From positions 62,001 through 126,000 of the forward strand of contig NZ_PSXX01000002.1 in assembly GCF_002931055.1 (NCBI RefSeq): a DNA stretch of 64,000 nt. The letters run 5' to 3'. The notes under the pieces are model-generated. The model did no database searches. It saw nothing but the letters and a program-made list of their open reading frames with translations, and had not been told where the DNA came from. The stretch is from Pseudoclavibacter sp. AY1H1 (GTDB lineage Bacteria; Actinomycetota; Actinomycetes; Actinomycetales; Microbacteriaceae). The translations under genes were made by a program, and so were the position numbers. Positions 8,555 through 16,567 of the stretch are shown here, in pieces; the first letter of the stretch is position 1, and every line of letters begins with the position of its first letter.

Positions 8555-9444
8555 GCCCAGAGCTTCTCCCCCAGCTCGGGGTCGTAGCTGCGCCAGTGCG
8601 AGGTGCCGATAACGGGCATTCCCCGCGTGAGGTGGGCGGGGACGATCGTCTCCCCGCCTGCCAGCTGCGGGTCGGTGACGGCCCTGAGCTGGCAGAGGGC
8701 ACCCTCGTGCTTGCCTTGCGCCGCGAAGGCGAGGAGGCTGTCCAGGGTGCGCTTGCCGAGCGACGGTTCGTGGACGCCCGGGATCGTCGGGGTGAGACCG
8801 CCCGTCGAGTAGCCGGGATGCGCGACGAGGCTGCGCACGTGCCCGCCAGCGGCGCGCGCTCGACGGTCCCCCTCGATCGCGAGCACCTGCGTCGCGAGCT
8901 TCGACTGCGCGTAGGCGTTCCAGGACGTGTAGCCGCCGCGCAGCTGCACATCCTCGAGGTGTGCCCTCGTGAGGGCGGGCGCGATGCTGCCGAGCCACAC
9001 GACCGCGGCGTCTTCTCGGAGCGTGGCCCCCACTGAGAGGTGGCTCAGGAGGGCGAAGTGGCCGAGCGCGTTCGTTGCGAAGACCCGCTCGATGCCGTCG
9101 CTCGTCTCTTCCCGCTCGGTCGGCGGATGCACGACTCCGGCGTTGAGGACAAGACCGTCGAACCCGGACCCAGCTGACGACGGGTCGCCGATGAGTGTGG
9201 ACGCCGCGCCGCGGATCGCCTCGAGCTCCGCGATATCGAAGGCGAGGGTCGTGACGAGCTCGGATCGTCCCATGGCTGCGGCCGCAGCCTCGAGCCTCGC
9301 GGCGCTTCGTCCCGTGATGACGACGTTCGCGCCCCGGGCAGCCAGGCTCTTCGCCGTGAAGAAGCCGAGCCCCGTCGACGCGCCCGTGATGAGGTAGCGC
9401 CTGCCGGAGAGGTCGTGGGGCCCGAACTCAGCTGCGGCGCTCAC
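8494..9444 (-). CDS. Short-chain dehydrogenase/reductase
   Basis: NAD(P)-dependent oxidoreductase with a Rossmann fold, 316 residues. TGASTGLG at about residues 20-27 binds the cofactor, NAG is in LVLNAGVV, and the catalytic Tyr and Lys lie in AYAQSKLA. The arginine following the second strand (TGRSAARL) suggests NADPH. The longer insert and C-terminus resemble the retinol-dehydrogenase-like or protochlorophyllide-reductase-like branch. The C-terminal 20 codons are read antisense to the end of the thioredoxin gene. Confidence 0.92.
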   Translation of the reverse strand: MSAAAEFGPHDLSGRRYLITGASTGLGFFTAKSLAARGANVVITGRSAARLEAAAAAMGRSELVTTLAFDIAELEAIRGAASTLIGDPSSAGSGFDGLVLNAGVVHPPTEREETSDGIERVFATNALGHFALLSHLSVGATLREDAAVVWLGSIAPALTRAHLEDVQLRGGYTSWNAYAQSKLATQVLAIEGDRRARAAGGHVRSLVAHPGYSTGGLTPTIPGVHEPSLGKRTLDSLLAFAAQGKHEGALCQLRAVTDPQLAGGETIVPAHLTRGMPVIGTSHWRSYDPELGEKLWAYCASLAGAAPDFSAISART

Positions 9445-9536
9445 GCGTCGTCGCCTTCATCGAAGTGCTCGTACCGCGGCATGGTCCGCTCCTCTTGGCT
9501 GTGGCTGAGAGATCCTGCCTCAGCAGTCTAGGAGCG

Positions 9537-10625
9537 TCAGATCTCCAGAGCTGGGGAGGCCTGCAGGTCGTAGCCGAACGCGTAGAGATGTACGACGACG
9601 CCGGGGGCGACCTCCTTGGGCCCCTCCCGGTCGGTGAGGTGCACGAAGCCAAGCCGCTCGTACAGGCGGTGGGCGCCGAGCATCTCCGGGCCACTGTTCA
9701 TGACGACCCGCGACGCTCCCCGATCCCGCCCGAGGGCGATGACGTGGCCCGCGAGCGTCTGTCCGATGCCGCGCCCGCGCGCCTCGGGGGCTACGGCGAG
9801 CATCCTGAAGTCGAGCTCGCCCTGCCTTGCGAGCTGCGAGATCCGCTGCCCTGGTCGTGGCGTCCAGACGGATCCGAGGATCGTTCCGGTCGCGATGTCC
9901 TCGGCGACCCAGACCTCGTCTTCGCTGGCTCGGCTCGCGGCGTCCCGCAGGTCCTCGGCGTAGCTCGCCGTGACCACGTAGTCGTTGCTGTACGCGCGCT
10001 CGGTGAGGCGCCCGACCAGCTCGACCTCGTCGTGCCGAACCAGGCGGAGGCGAACGCCTTCGGTCTGCGTGAGGTCGTAGCGGTAGGCGAGCTCGGCTCC
10101 GAACGTCTCATCGTCAGTGTCGCGCCCCTTGACCCGCGAGAAACCGACTCGTTCCGCCAGCCGCCGCGCCTGCGAGTTCGAGACGCCGACATCGAGCACT
10201 GCCGCGCGGGCACCGCTCCGCCGGGCGAGGTCGAGAGCGGCGTGGACAAGCGCGTCTGCGACCCCCGCGCCGCGAGCTTCGGGGGCGACGGCGGTGAAGC
10301 GCAGCTCCGCCTCGTCACCGCGGGCGAGACGCGCCGGTTCGGTGCCGGCGCGCAGCAGCGTCGAGGTTCCAAGGATCTCGGGAGCGCCGTGCTCGGGTTC
10401 GTCCGTGACGGCGACGAGCACGGTCCCGGCTTCGCTGCGGGCGGCGACGTCGAGTTCGGCTGCCCGGCGGGACTCGCGCCAGCGCTCATTGCCGTGCCCG
10501 CCCGAATCGAACGATCGAACCGTGAGTGCCCCGATGGCGGCGAATTCGTCCGCTCGGGCCTCTCGAACGGTGAAGGTGCCAGGGTTCGTGTTCGTGTGGG
10601 GATCGACGCTTGGTGCGACGCTCAT
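9537..10625 (-). CDS. Tandem GNAT acetyltransferase
   Basis: Protein of 362 residues made of two GNAT domains. The acetyl-CoA-binding motif A is seen twice: AVAPEARGAGVADALVH near residue 130 and AVAPEARGRGIGQTLAG near residue 285. This layout resembles mycothiol synthase MshD, but the conserved MshD sequence is not obvious, so no substrate is assigned. ATG 10625 is the first plausible start; upstream in-frame codons have no ribosome-binding site. It stands alone between the SDR and hydrolase genes on the same strand. Confidence 0.85.
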   Translation of the reverse strand: MSVAPSVDPHTNTNPGTFTVREARADEFAAIGALTVRSFDSGGHGNERWRESRRAAELDVAARSEAGTVLVAVTDEPEHGAPEILGTSTLLRAGTEPARLARGDEAELRFTAVAPEARGAGVADALVHAALDLARRSGARAAVLDVGVSNSQARRLAERVGFSRVKGRDTDDETFGAELAYRYDLTQTEGVRLRLVRHDEVELVGRLTERAYSNDYVVTASYAEDLRDAASRASEDEVWVAEDIATGTILGSVWTPRPGQRISQLARQGELDFRMLAVAPEARGRGIGQTLAGHVIALGRDRGASRVVMNSGPEMLGAHRLYERLGFVHLTDREGPKEVAPGVVVHLYAFGYDLQASPALEI

Positions 10626-10726
10626 AGACCATCCAATACTTCTCCGGGCAAGCCGCGCCCGCATGTGCAACTGTCCAGCATACGACGCCGGAGGCACACG
10701 CGCGGCGGCAAGGGACCGCTCTGGAG

Positions 10727-11497
10727 TCAGCGCTCGTCGTCGTCAGGCGCGATGATGCGGTGCGAACCGGTCGCCGGATGCGCGGCCCTGGCCCGCACGG
10801 AGGCGAACTGGCTCTCGACGATGTCGGCGACGACGGCGATCGACTGCTCATCGAAGCGGTCGTGCTGCCCCTCGGCGACTTCCTGCGCGTCGACGTGGCG
10901 CAACCACGACGTGGTGGCGCTGACCGACGACGGTGTGTAGCCGTTCGTCTCGGCCACAGCACCGCCGAACAGGAACGCGACGGGAACACGGAGACCCGCG
11001 AGGGCGTCGCGTGAGGAGGAGCCATCGTCGTCGGCCAGCTGAGCGTCGCCGAGGCCGCCGTTGACGAGAACCAGGGCTCCGACACGTTCCGGGTGGGCGG
11101 CGGCGACCGCGACGGCGAGGTCCGCGCCCCTCTCCGTGCCGACGAGCACCGCTCGCTCGACGGAGAAGTGGTCCATCAGCTCGACGACCGCGTGCGCGGT
11201 CGTGTCTCTCGCCGCTCTCGAACGCTGCGGCCAGCCCAGATCGTCGATGGACGGCGCCAGGACGTGCGCATCCGGGAGGAGCCCGGCGAGCGTCTCGGCC
11301 GTGGCACCATGCGGCTCCCCGAGCAGCAGGAGATTGTCGTGCTTGCGTCCCTCTCTGGAGACGCGGACCAGCACTCCGACGCTGCCGCCGGTGAGGTCGA
11401 CACTGAGCCCTCTTGGCAAGATCGAATGCGGTTCCGCCTTGGCGGAGCCGAGTGGTCGCAGCGCGCGAACGGGAGCGTCTGCCTCGTCACCCGTCAT
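10727..11497 (-). CDS. Alpha/beta-hydrolase-like protein with altered nucleophile elbow
   Basis: Protein of 256 residues with an alpha/beta-hydrolase layout: strand-rich N-terminus, the segment AVLVGTERGADLAVAVAAAHPERVGALVLVN where the nucleophile elbow is expected, and a late GQHDRF that could hold the catalytic His. In the elbow the usual G-x-S-x-G reads GTERG, so Glu stands at the position of the nucleophile Ser. The protein may be non-catalytic or use another chemistry. The start ATG 11497 has AAGGAG 8 bases upstream, better than the ATG at 11524. Confidence 0.75.
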   Translation of the reverse strand: MTGDEADAPVRALRPLGSAKAEPHSILPRGLSVDLTGGSVGVLVRVSREGRKHDNLLLLGEPHGATAETLAGLLPDAHVLAPSIDDLGWPQRSRAARDTTAHAVVELMDHFSVERAVLVGTERGADLAVAVAAAHPERVGALVLVNGGLGDAQLADDDGSSSRDALAGLRVPVAFLFGGAVAETNGYTPSSVSATTSWLRHVDAQEVAEGQHDRFDEQSIAVVADIVESQFASVRARAAHPATGSHRIIAPDDDER

Positions 11498-11621
11498 GCG
11501 ATCCACTCCTTCGCTGGCTCTCAATGCTACGCACCCTCGCTCCAGCGTAGACGCGGCACCGTGTGCACCGCGGACAGCGCACCTCTCGGATACGCCCTCT
11601 GGCCCAGCCGCACCCCCGCGA

Positions 11622-11640
11622 CTAAGGTAAACCTAACTCA
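11622..11640 (+). promoter_or_regulatory. DtxR/IdeR-type iron box
   Basis: The sequence CTAAGGTAAACCTAACTCA matches the DtxR/IdeR operator TTAGGTTAGSCTAACCTAA in its core (AGGT-A--CCTAA). It lies directly before the ribosome-binding site of the siderophore-interacting protein gene, where a bound iron-loaded repressor would block transcription. The match is seen; control by iron is inferred from the known regulation of this gene type. Confidence 0.75.
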
Positions 11641-11653
11641 CGAAGGAGCGACC

Positions 11654-12463
11654 ATGTCGAACATCACCACCACGCACGCCGCGAGCGGTCTCGTCAGGTC
11701 GCGCCTCGCGGCCAGAGAGCGCGTGAGCGAGCACGTCGTGCGCGTGACGCTGGAGGGCGATGACCTCGCCCGCTTCCAAGGCCTCGGCTTCGACCAGTGG
11801 TTCCGCCTGCTGCTCCCCCAGCAGGACGAGACCGTCTTCGATCGCGTGCCCGACCGCATCGACTTCAAGGGCTACCTCAAATATCTGCTCATCTCGCAGT
11901 CGACGCGCCCCGCCCTGCGCAACTACACCGTGCGCGAGTTCCGCCAAGCCCAACGACAGCTCGACATCGACGTGATCGTGCACGGCGACGCCGGCATCGC
12001 CGGCCCGTGGGCTCGCGACGCACAGATCGGAGCACCCGTCGCGCTCATCGACCAGGGCTGCGGATTCGTGCCACCAGCATCCACCGACTGGCAGCTGCTG
12101 GTCGCCGACGAGACCGGGATGCCCGCGATCGTCGGCATCCTCCGCGACCTGCCGAGGACAGCCCGCGGGCACGCGATCGTGGAGATCCCATCTCAAGGGG
12201 ACGCGCAGCCCGTGGAACTGCCTTCGGGATTCACGCTCGACTGGGTGACACGCCCGGACGGGGCTCGCCCTGGCCAGACGGCGCTGCAGGCAGCACGAGA
12301 CACCCGACTCGAGGGCTCGACGCCCTACGCCTTCGCCGTCGGCGAGTCGCAGCTCGCGACCGGCGTCCGCCGACACCTGGTCAGAGACCTCGCCGTACCG
12401 AAGACCCAGGTGACCTTCGCCGGCTACTGGAAACTCGGCCGCAGCGAAGCCGCGCAGGCCTGA
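11654..12463 (+). CDS. Siderophore-interacting protein (FAD-dependent ferric reductase)
   Basis: NADPH/FAD-dependent siderophore reductase of the ViuB/SIP family, 269 residues; it releases iron from imported ferric siderophores in the cytosol. The FAD-binding site is seen in RNYTVREFRQ (R-x-Y-T/S-x-R), the phosphate-contacting HGDAGIAGPWA and the SIP signature in LVADETGMPAI; the C-terminal GYWKLGR is conserved in the family. ATG 11654 has AAGGAG 5 bases upstream; the much longer open frame upstream crosses the hydrolase gene and the promoter. A DtxR/IdeR box lies immediately upstream. Confidence 0.93.
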   Translation: MSNITTTHAASGLVRSRLAARERVSEHVVRVTLEGDDLARFQGLGFDQWFRLLLPQQDETVFDRVPDRIDFKGYLKYLLISQSTRPALRNYTVREFRQAQRQLDIDVIVHGDAGIAGPWARDAQIGAPVALIDQGCGFVPPASTDWQLLVADETGMPAIVGILRDLPRTARGHAIVEIPSQGDAQPVELPSGFTLDWVTRPDGARPGQTALQAARDTRLEGSTPYAFAVGESQLATGVRRHLVRDLAVPKTQVTFAGYWKLGRSEAAQA

Positions 12464-12833
12464 CCGAACGGTGGAAATCGAGTGCGTGACCCCGCGTGAC
12501 TTTTCCGCGAGAAAACACCTTCGATTGCGGGCGCGGAGCGTGATAGCGTTGGTTTCACGCGCTGAGCGTCGGGAAGCCGTCCAGTAGCACCGCAGTTAGC
12601 ACGGGTCGAGCGCGCGCCCCATCCGAATCGGAACTGCCCCCAGACAGCACCGAGCCCAAGAACTTATCCACCCCTTATCTTTGCTCTCCCACGGCGCCGT
12701 GGAAGAGCAGCCCGAATCGTCAGAGATTCGGCAGCGCATTCCTGCGCGAAATAAACCGTGCCTAATAAGCACAGATCCGTTCGCGGATCACCCGCCCGAA
12801 GTACGGGCTGCATAACAATGAAGGAAGAAAAAC
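12464..12833 (+). promoter_or_regulatory. Promoter and long leader of the cold-shock gene
   Basis: 370 bases without a gene. A -10-like TAGCGT is at 12544-12549 (no clear -35), which would give a leader of about 280 bases. Inside it the arms TGCTCTCCCACGGC and GCCGTGGAAGAGCA (12682-12709) are complementary at 13 of 14 positions. The last 60 bases are AT-rich and end in a GAAGGAAG ribosome-binding site. This layout is like the structured, temperature-sensing leader of cspA mRNAs; that function is inferred. Confidence 0.6.
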
Positions 12834-13037
12834 ATGGCAACTGGCATCGTGAAGTGGTTCAACGCAGACAAGGGCTACGGCTTCATCGCTCCGGACGACG
12901 GAACGCCCGACGTCTTCGCGCACCACTCCGCAATCGACGTCCAGGGTTTCCGCACGCTTGAAGAGAACCAGCGCGTGGAGTTCGATGTGACCCAGGGACC
13001 CAAGGGTCTCCAGGCCGAGAGCATCCGCCCGCTCTAA
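12834..13037 (+). CDS. Cold-shock protein (CspA family)
   Basis: RNA chaperone of 67 residues, one cold-shock domain. RNP1 is seen as KGYGFI (residues 14-19) and RNP2 as VFAHH (residues 28-32); the usual RNP2 is VFVHF, so the last aromatic residue is a His here. The [15 protein letters not shown] start is canonical for the family. It has a GAAGGAAG ribosome-binding site, a long leader upstream and a strong terminator downstream, so it is a single-gene unit. Confidence 0.97.
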   Translation: MATGIVKWFNADKGYGFIAPDDGTPDVFAHHSAIDVQGFRTLEENQRVEFDVTQGPKGLQAESIRPL

Positions 13038-13084
13038 ATACAGGCTCTCAGCGGTCCCCGTCCTCTGACGGGATGACCACGCAC

Positions 13085-13116
13085 AACGAGTGCGACCTTC
13101 GGGTCGCACTCGTTTT
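13085..13116 (+). terminator. Rho-independent terminator of the cold-shock gene
   Basis: A perfect 13-bp stem, AACGAGTGCGACC pairing with GGTCGCACTCGTT around a TTCG loop, followed by TTG. It lies 47 bases after the stop codon. Confidence 0.9.
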
Positions 13117-13549
13117 GTCTGTCCCGGCGAGTGCATCCCGTTGACCACTCACCACGAATGACCTCACGGTTCGCAAACCAGAAGCCGACTTCACCTCGCG
13201 CGCAGCCTCCGATCTGTCAACGACGACGATCGCGGCGAACCCCGTGTGCCCCATTGGTGAAGTGGGAGAGCAGAGCACTCGCCTCACCGACGCGGAATGG
13301 GCAGTTCCGTCTGCTCGCGCTGGCGGCTGGCGGCGCTTCTGGCTCCCGCCACCGAGGCCAGACACGATCCGCGTGAGGGCGGCATTCGTCGTTCACGGGG
13401 AGTCCTCCCCCGTGAGCCGAAGATCTGGTGTGTTCCAGGGTCGACTGGCAGGGAGGAAGGTATCCTTCTTGGGCGAGGCGCGGACCCCCGACCGCGAAAT
13501 GCCTCGTTCACTACCAGCACCAGACCTCGAACGGAGCAACACTCCCTCC
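13117..13549. other. Intergenic stretch before the TetR gene
   Basis: 433 bases with no convincing gene. It holds an imperfect hairpin at 13393-13415 (TCACGGGGAG with CTCCCCCGTGA, one bulge) and a possible -10 TATCCT at 13461-13466, about 85 bases before the start codon of the TetR-type gene. No operator palindrome was recognised. Confidence 0.4.
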
Positions 13550-14752
13550 ATGACCACTCCCCCCACGTGGCCTCATACCCCAGTCGTCCGCCCCAAGGAC
13601 CGCAAGCAGCGCATCGAGTCCGCCGCCACTCAGGCATTCGCCCTGCGCGGCTACCACCAGGTGAGCATGAGCGACGTGGCAGCGTCGGTCGGCATCTCGG
13701 CCCCCGCCCTCTACCGTCACTTCGCGAACAAGTACGACCTCTTCAAGCACACGGCGTTCGGCATCGTCGACGCGGTCGAGACGGCCACCGACGACGCGGC
13801 AGAGAGCGCAGCGGTCATCGGCGCTCCCCCGGCCGAGCAGTCCTCTGCGCTGATCAGCGCGACGCTGGACAGCCTCATCAAGCGCCGCGGCACCGGAGAG
13901 ATCATCCGCTGGGAGTCCCGCTACCTCGAGCCCGCCGACCGCGCGTCCGTCGACCAGCGCCTCGCCAAGGTCTACGGTCGCTTCTCGACAGTGCTCAAGG
14001 AACTGCGCCCGAACCTGCGTACCGAGGACGCCGCCTTGCAGAGTCGTGCGGCCTTCGCCGTGCTCGCGAGCGTCTCGATGCACCGCACCAGCATCTCGTC
14101 GGCCGCCGCCGACTACCTCCGTGCGGCTGCCCAGCGCGCCTTCGAGGCAGAGCTGCCCGAGATCGAGTCCTACGTCGCTCCCGCAACGACCGGAATCCCT
14201 TCCACGGCGAAGCGCGAGCAGATCGTCGCCCGGTCCATCGAGCTCTTCTTCGCGCGCGGATACAACCTCGTGAGCATCGAGGAGATCGGCGGTGCCGTCG
14301 GTATCACCGCCTCCGGCGTGTACCGGCACTTCGAGAGCAAGAGCGGCATCCTCGCCGCTGCGTGCTCACGTGCCGCCGAGTACCTCGGCCAGGTGACCCG
14401 CGAGGTCTTCGCCGCCGTCGACAGCCACGAAGCCGCGCTCGATGGCCTGATCGACGCCTACGTGGAAGCCCAGCTCGCGCACCACCGGCTGCTGCAGGTC
14501 TACATCGCCGAGTCGACGAACCTCGGCGACGACGAGCGGGAGCGTCTCATCGCGCTCCAGCGCGACCACGTCGAGGAGTGGGCAGGACTCCTGCGCGCCG
14601 TGAAGCCGCAGTTCTCCGCCTCGGAAGCGCGCTGCGTCGCGCACGCCGGATTCCACGTCGTGGACTCCCTCGGGCGAGTGCTCGCCTGGCAGGACACGCC
14701 GAGCAACCGAGCGCGCGTCGCCCACATGCTCCGCGCGGTCCTCGACGTCTGA
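13550..14752 (+). CDS. Duplicated TetR-family regulator (two TetR units)
   Basis: Transcription regulator of 400 residues made of two complete TetR-like units. The first HTH is in ALRGYHQVSMSDVAASVGIS-APALYRHFANK (residues about 28-60), the second in FARGYNLVSIEEIGGAVGIT-ASGVYRHFESK (about 235-265); each is followed by a helical ligand-binding domain. A single chain could therefore form the equivalent of a TetR dimer. The ligand is unknown. ATG 13550 was chosen as the first start with TetR-like sequence; GGAG lies rather far (14 bases) upstream. Earlier in-frame starts would add a region of poor coding character. Confidence 0.9.
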   Translation: MTTPPTWPHTPVVRPKDRKQRIESAATQAFALRGYHQVSMSDVAASVGISAPALYRHFANKYDLFKHTAFGIVDAVETATDDAAESAAVIGAPPAEQSSALISATLDSLIKRRGTGEIIRWESRYLEPADRASVDQRLAKVYGRFSTVLKELRPNLRTEDAALQSRAAFAVLASVSMHRTSISSAAADYLRAAAQRAFEAELPEIESYVAPATTGIPSTAKREQIVARSIELFFARGYNLVSIEEIGGAVGITASGVYRHFESKSGILAAACSRAAEYLGQVTREVFAAVDSHEAALDGLIDAYVEAQLAHHRLLQVYIAESTNLGDDERERLIALQRDHVEEWAGLLRAVKPQFSASEARCVAHAGFHVVDSLGRVLAWQDTPSNRARVAHMLRAVLDV

Positions 14753-14773
14753 CGTTCGAGCACACCACGAGCC

Positions 14774-14803
14774 GTGGCCCGCCCCGTCCAGGGTGCGGGC
14801 CAC
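14774..14803. terminator. Hairpin between convergent genes
   Basis: GTGGCCCGC pairs with GCGGGCCAC around a 12-base loop, between the TetR gene and the convergent DUF1622 gene. There is no T-tract. It probably ends transcription from both sides. Confidence 0.6.
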
Positions 14804-14825
14804 ATTCGTCTCTCGACCCGGCACC

Positions 14826-15275
14826 TCAGACGACGGTGCGCCCCTCACCGGCCCCGGTCGCACCTGCAGCCTCGGGACGGCCTGCCGCTCTGACCTGATC
14901 CGCCAGCAGCTGTGCGCCGCTCGTGGTGAGAGCACGGCGCCACGGCAGCACACCCTCGATCTCGATCTGGATGGACATGCTCAGCACCGTTCGGATCACG
15001 ACGATGAGTCCCAGGATGAGAGCGTCCTCAAGCGAGGGCTTCGACGTGATCGTGCGGACGAGGTCGGCGGCAACGAGCACCTCCAGTCCGAGCAGGATGC
15101 CAGCTCCGAGCGAGGTGCGGAGCGTCGCGAGGGCGACCTTGCCGCCCTTCCCTCGCACGAGGGCCAGCACGGCGAGCACCACCGCGATGACGATGCCGAT
15201 GACGATGGCCGACGCGCCGAGCGCCTCGACGACGACCGCGACGATCTCGAACACCTGGTCCATGGATTGCTGCAT
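14826..15275 (-). CDS. DUF1622 family membrane protein
   Basis: Membrane protein of 149 residues with three hydrophobic segments: residues about 8-40 (VVVEALGASAIVIGIVIAVV), 52-72 (SLGAGILLGLEVLVAADLV) and 85-105 (ALILGLIVVIRTVLSMSIQI). The pattern RTSLGAGILLGLEVLVAADLVRTI is the DUF1622 signature. Function unknown. The ATG at 15275 has AGGAG five bases upstream. It starts 8 bases after the end of the MFS gene, so the two are probably one transcript. Confidence 0.88.
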   Translation of the reverse strand: MQQSMDQVFEIVAVVVEALGASAIVIGIVIAVVLAVLALVRGKGGKVALATLRTSLGAGILLGLEVLVAADLVRTITSKPSLEDALILGLIVVIRTVLSMSIQIEIEGVLPWRRALTTSGAQLLADQVRAAGRPEAAGATGAGEGRTVV

Positions 15276-15283
15276 GCCTGCTC

Positions 15284-16489
15284 CTAGGAGGTCGGATCTG
15301 ATCGGCGAGTGCGCCCCGCGAGAACGCCTGCGCATAGGAACGCCACGACTCCGGCGATCGGAACCACGATAAGCCCGACGCGGAGCGACGTCGCGTCGGC
15401 GAGCAGGCCGACGAGGGGCGGTGCGGCGAGGAAGCCGAGGCGCATGAGCCACGACACCAACGTGATGGCCGTGCCCGGCTTGAACCCTGGCAGCTCATCG
15501 GCCGCATGCAGGGCCGCGGGCACCAGCGTGGCGATTCCGAGACCAGCGGCCGCGAAGCCCGCGATCGTCCCCCCGACGCTCGGGAACAGCAGCGCGACGC
15601 CCATTCCGAGCGCGGTCACGAGGCCGCCCGCCTGCGCGACCCGCCGCTCGCCGAAGCGATCGACGAGCCGGTCCCCGAGCATCCGCCCCACGAACTGCGC
15701 GCCGACGAGTGCGATGAAGCCGAAGGCCGCGAGCGCCTGCGGGGCTTCGAGCGAACCGGAGAGGTAGAGCGCCGCCCAGGTGCTGCCCGAATCCTCGACG
15801 ACCGAGCCCGCCACGGTGAGCAGCACGAGCGCGAGCAGCACCAGGTACTTCGCCGAACCGCCGCGTGCGGAAGTCCCGGCCTTGACGACCCTGATCCCCG
15901 CCGTCGTGACCTCGACGTCGTCGTGCTCCGGGCCGGGGATCATCCACCGGTAGGCGAGGACCGCGACGAGCGTGAACAGGGCGCCGCTGACGCCGAGGTG
16001 CAGCGGGAGCGGCACCTGGAGCGCCACCGCGGCGGCTCCCATGAGGCCGCCGAGCACGGCCCCGATCGACCAGATCGCATGGAAGCCGTTGATGATGGAG
16101 CGCCCGAAGCGACGCTGGACCCGCAGCCCGTGCGAGTTCTGCGCCACGTCAGTGAGTGCATCCGCCGCCCCACCGAACGCGAAGGCGGCCGCCAGCAGCA
16201 GTCCGTTGGGGGCGAAGCTCGCGGCGAACAGTGCGACGCTCGTGATGGCCGTGCCGGCCACGGCGAGACGCGATGACCAGAAGCGACGGATGAGCGCTGC
16301 GGCCGCCAGCCCCGCGAGAAGGGCCCCGCTCGGGTAGGCGGCGACGACGAGCCCGAACTCGACGTTGCTCAGCGCGAGCTCGGCCTTCAGCCCCGGATAG
16401 CGTGGCAGCAGATTCGCGAAGAGCGCCCCGTTGGTGAGGAACATGGCCGCGACTGCGATGCGCGCGCGCCGGTCAACCCGGGAGGTCAC
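15284..16489 (-). CDS. MFS transporter
   Basis: Predicted 12-helix transporter of 401 residues. AMFLTNGALFANLLPRYPGLKAELALS is helix 1 and the following loop; GRMLGDRLVDRFGERRVAQAGG in the second half is the repeated motif A. It resembles the MFS branch with a short conserved asparagine-rich first helix, often annotated as sugar or inner-membrane transporters, but no substrate is assigned. Cotranscription with the DUF1622 gene downstream is likely. Confidence 0.87.
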   Translation of the reverse strand: MTSRVDRRARIAVAAMFLTNGALFANLLPRYPGLKAELALSNVEFGLVVAAYPSGALLAGLAAAALIRRFWSSRLAVAGTAITSVALFAASFAPNGLLLAAAFAFGGAADALTDVAQNSHGLRVQRRFGRSIINGFHAIWSIGAVLGGLMGAAAVALQVPLPLHLGVSGALFTLVAVLAYRWMIPGPEHDDVEVTTAGIRVVKAGTSARGGSAKYLVLLALVLLTVAGSVVEDSGSTWAALYLSGSLEAPQALAAFGFIALVGAQFVGRMLGDRLVDRFGERRVAQAGGLVTALGMGVALLFPSVGGTIAGFAAAGLGIATLVPAALHAADELPGFKPGTAITLVSWLMRLGFLAAPPLVGLLADATSLRVGLIVVPIAGVVAFLCAGVLAGRTRRSDPTS

Positions 16490-16567
16490 TCCCCGACCGC
16501 GATGTCATGGTTCTTGCTGAGCATGCAGCAATCCAAGCACAGCGCGAGCAGTACTCGCGGCGCTGGC

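Noticed and set aside
9537-10625. Mycothiol synthase (mshD) as name for the double-GNAT protein
   Set aside because: The two-domain plan fits, but MshD-specific sequence was not recognised, so only the fold is given.
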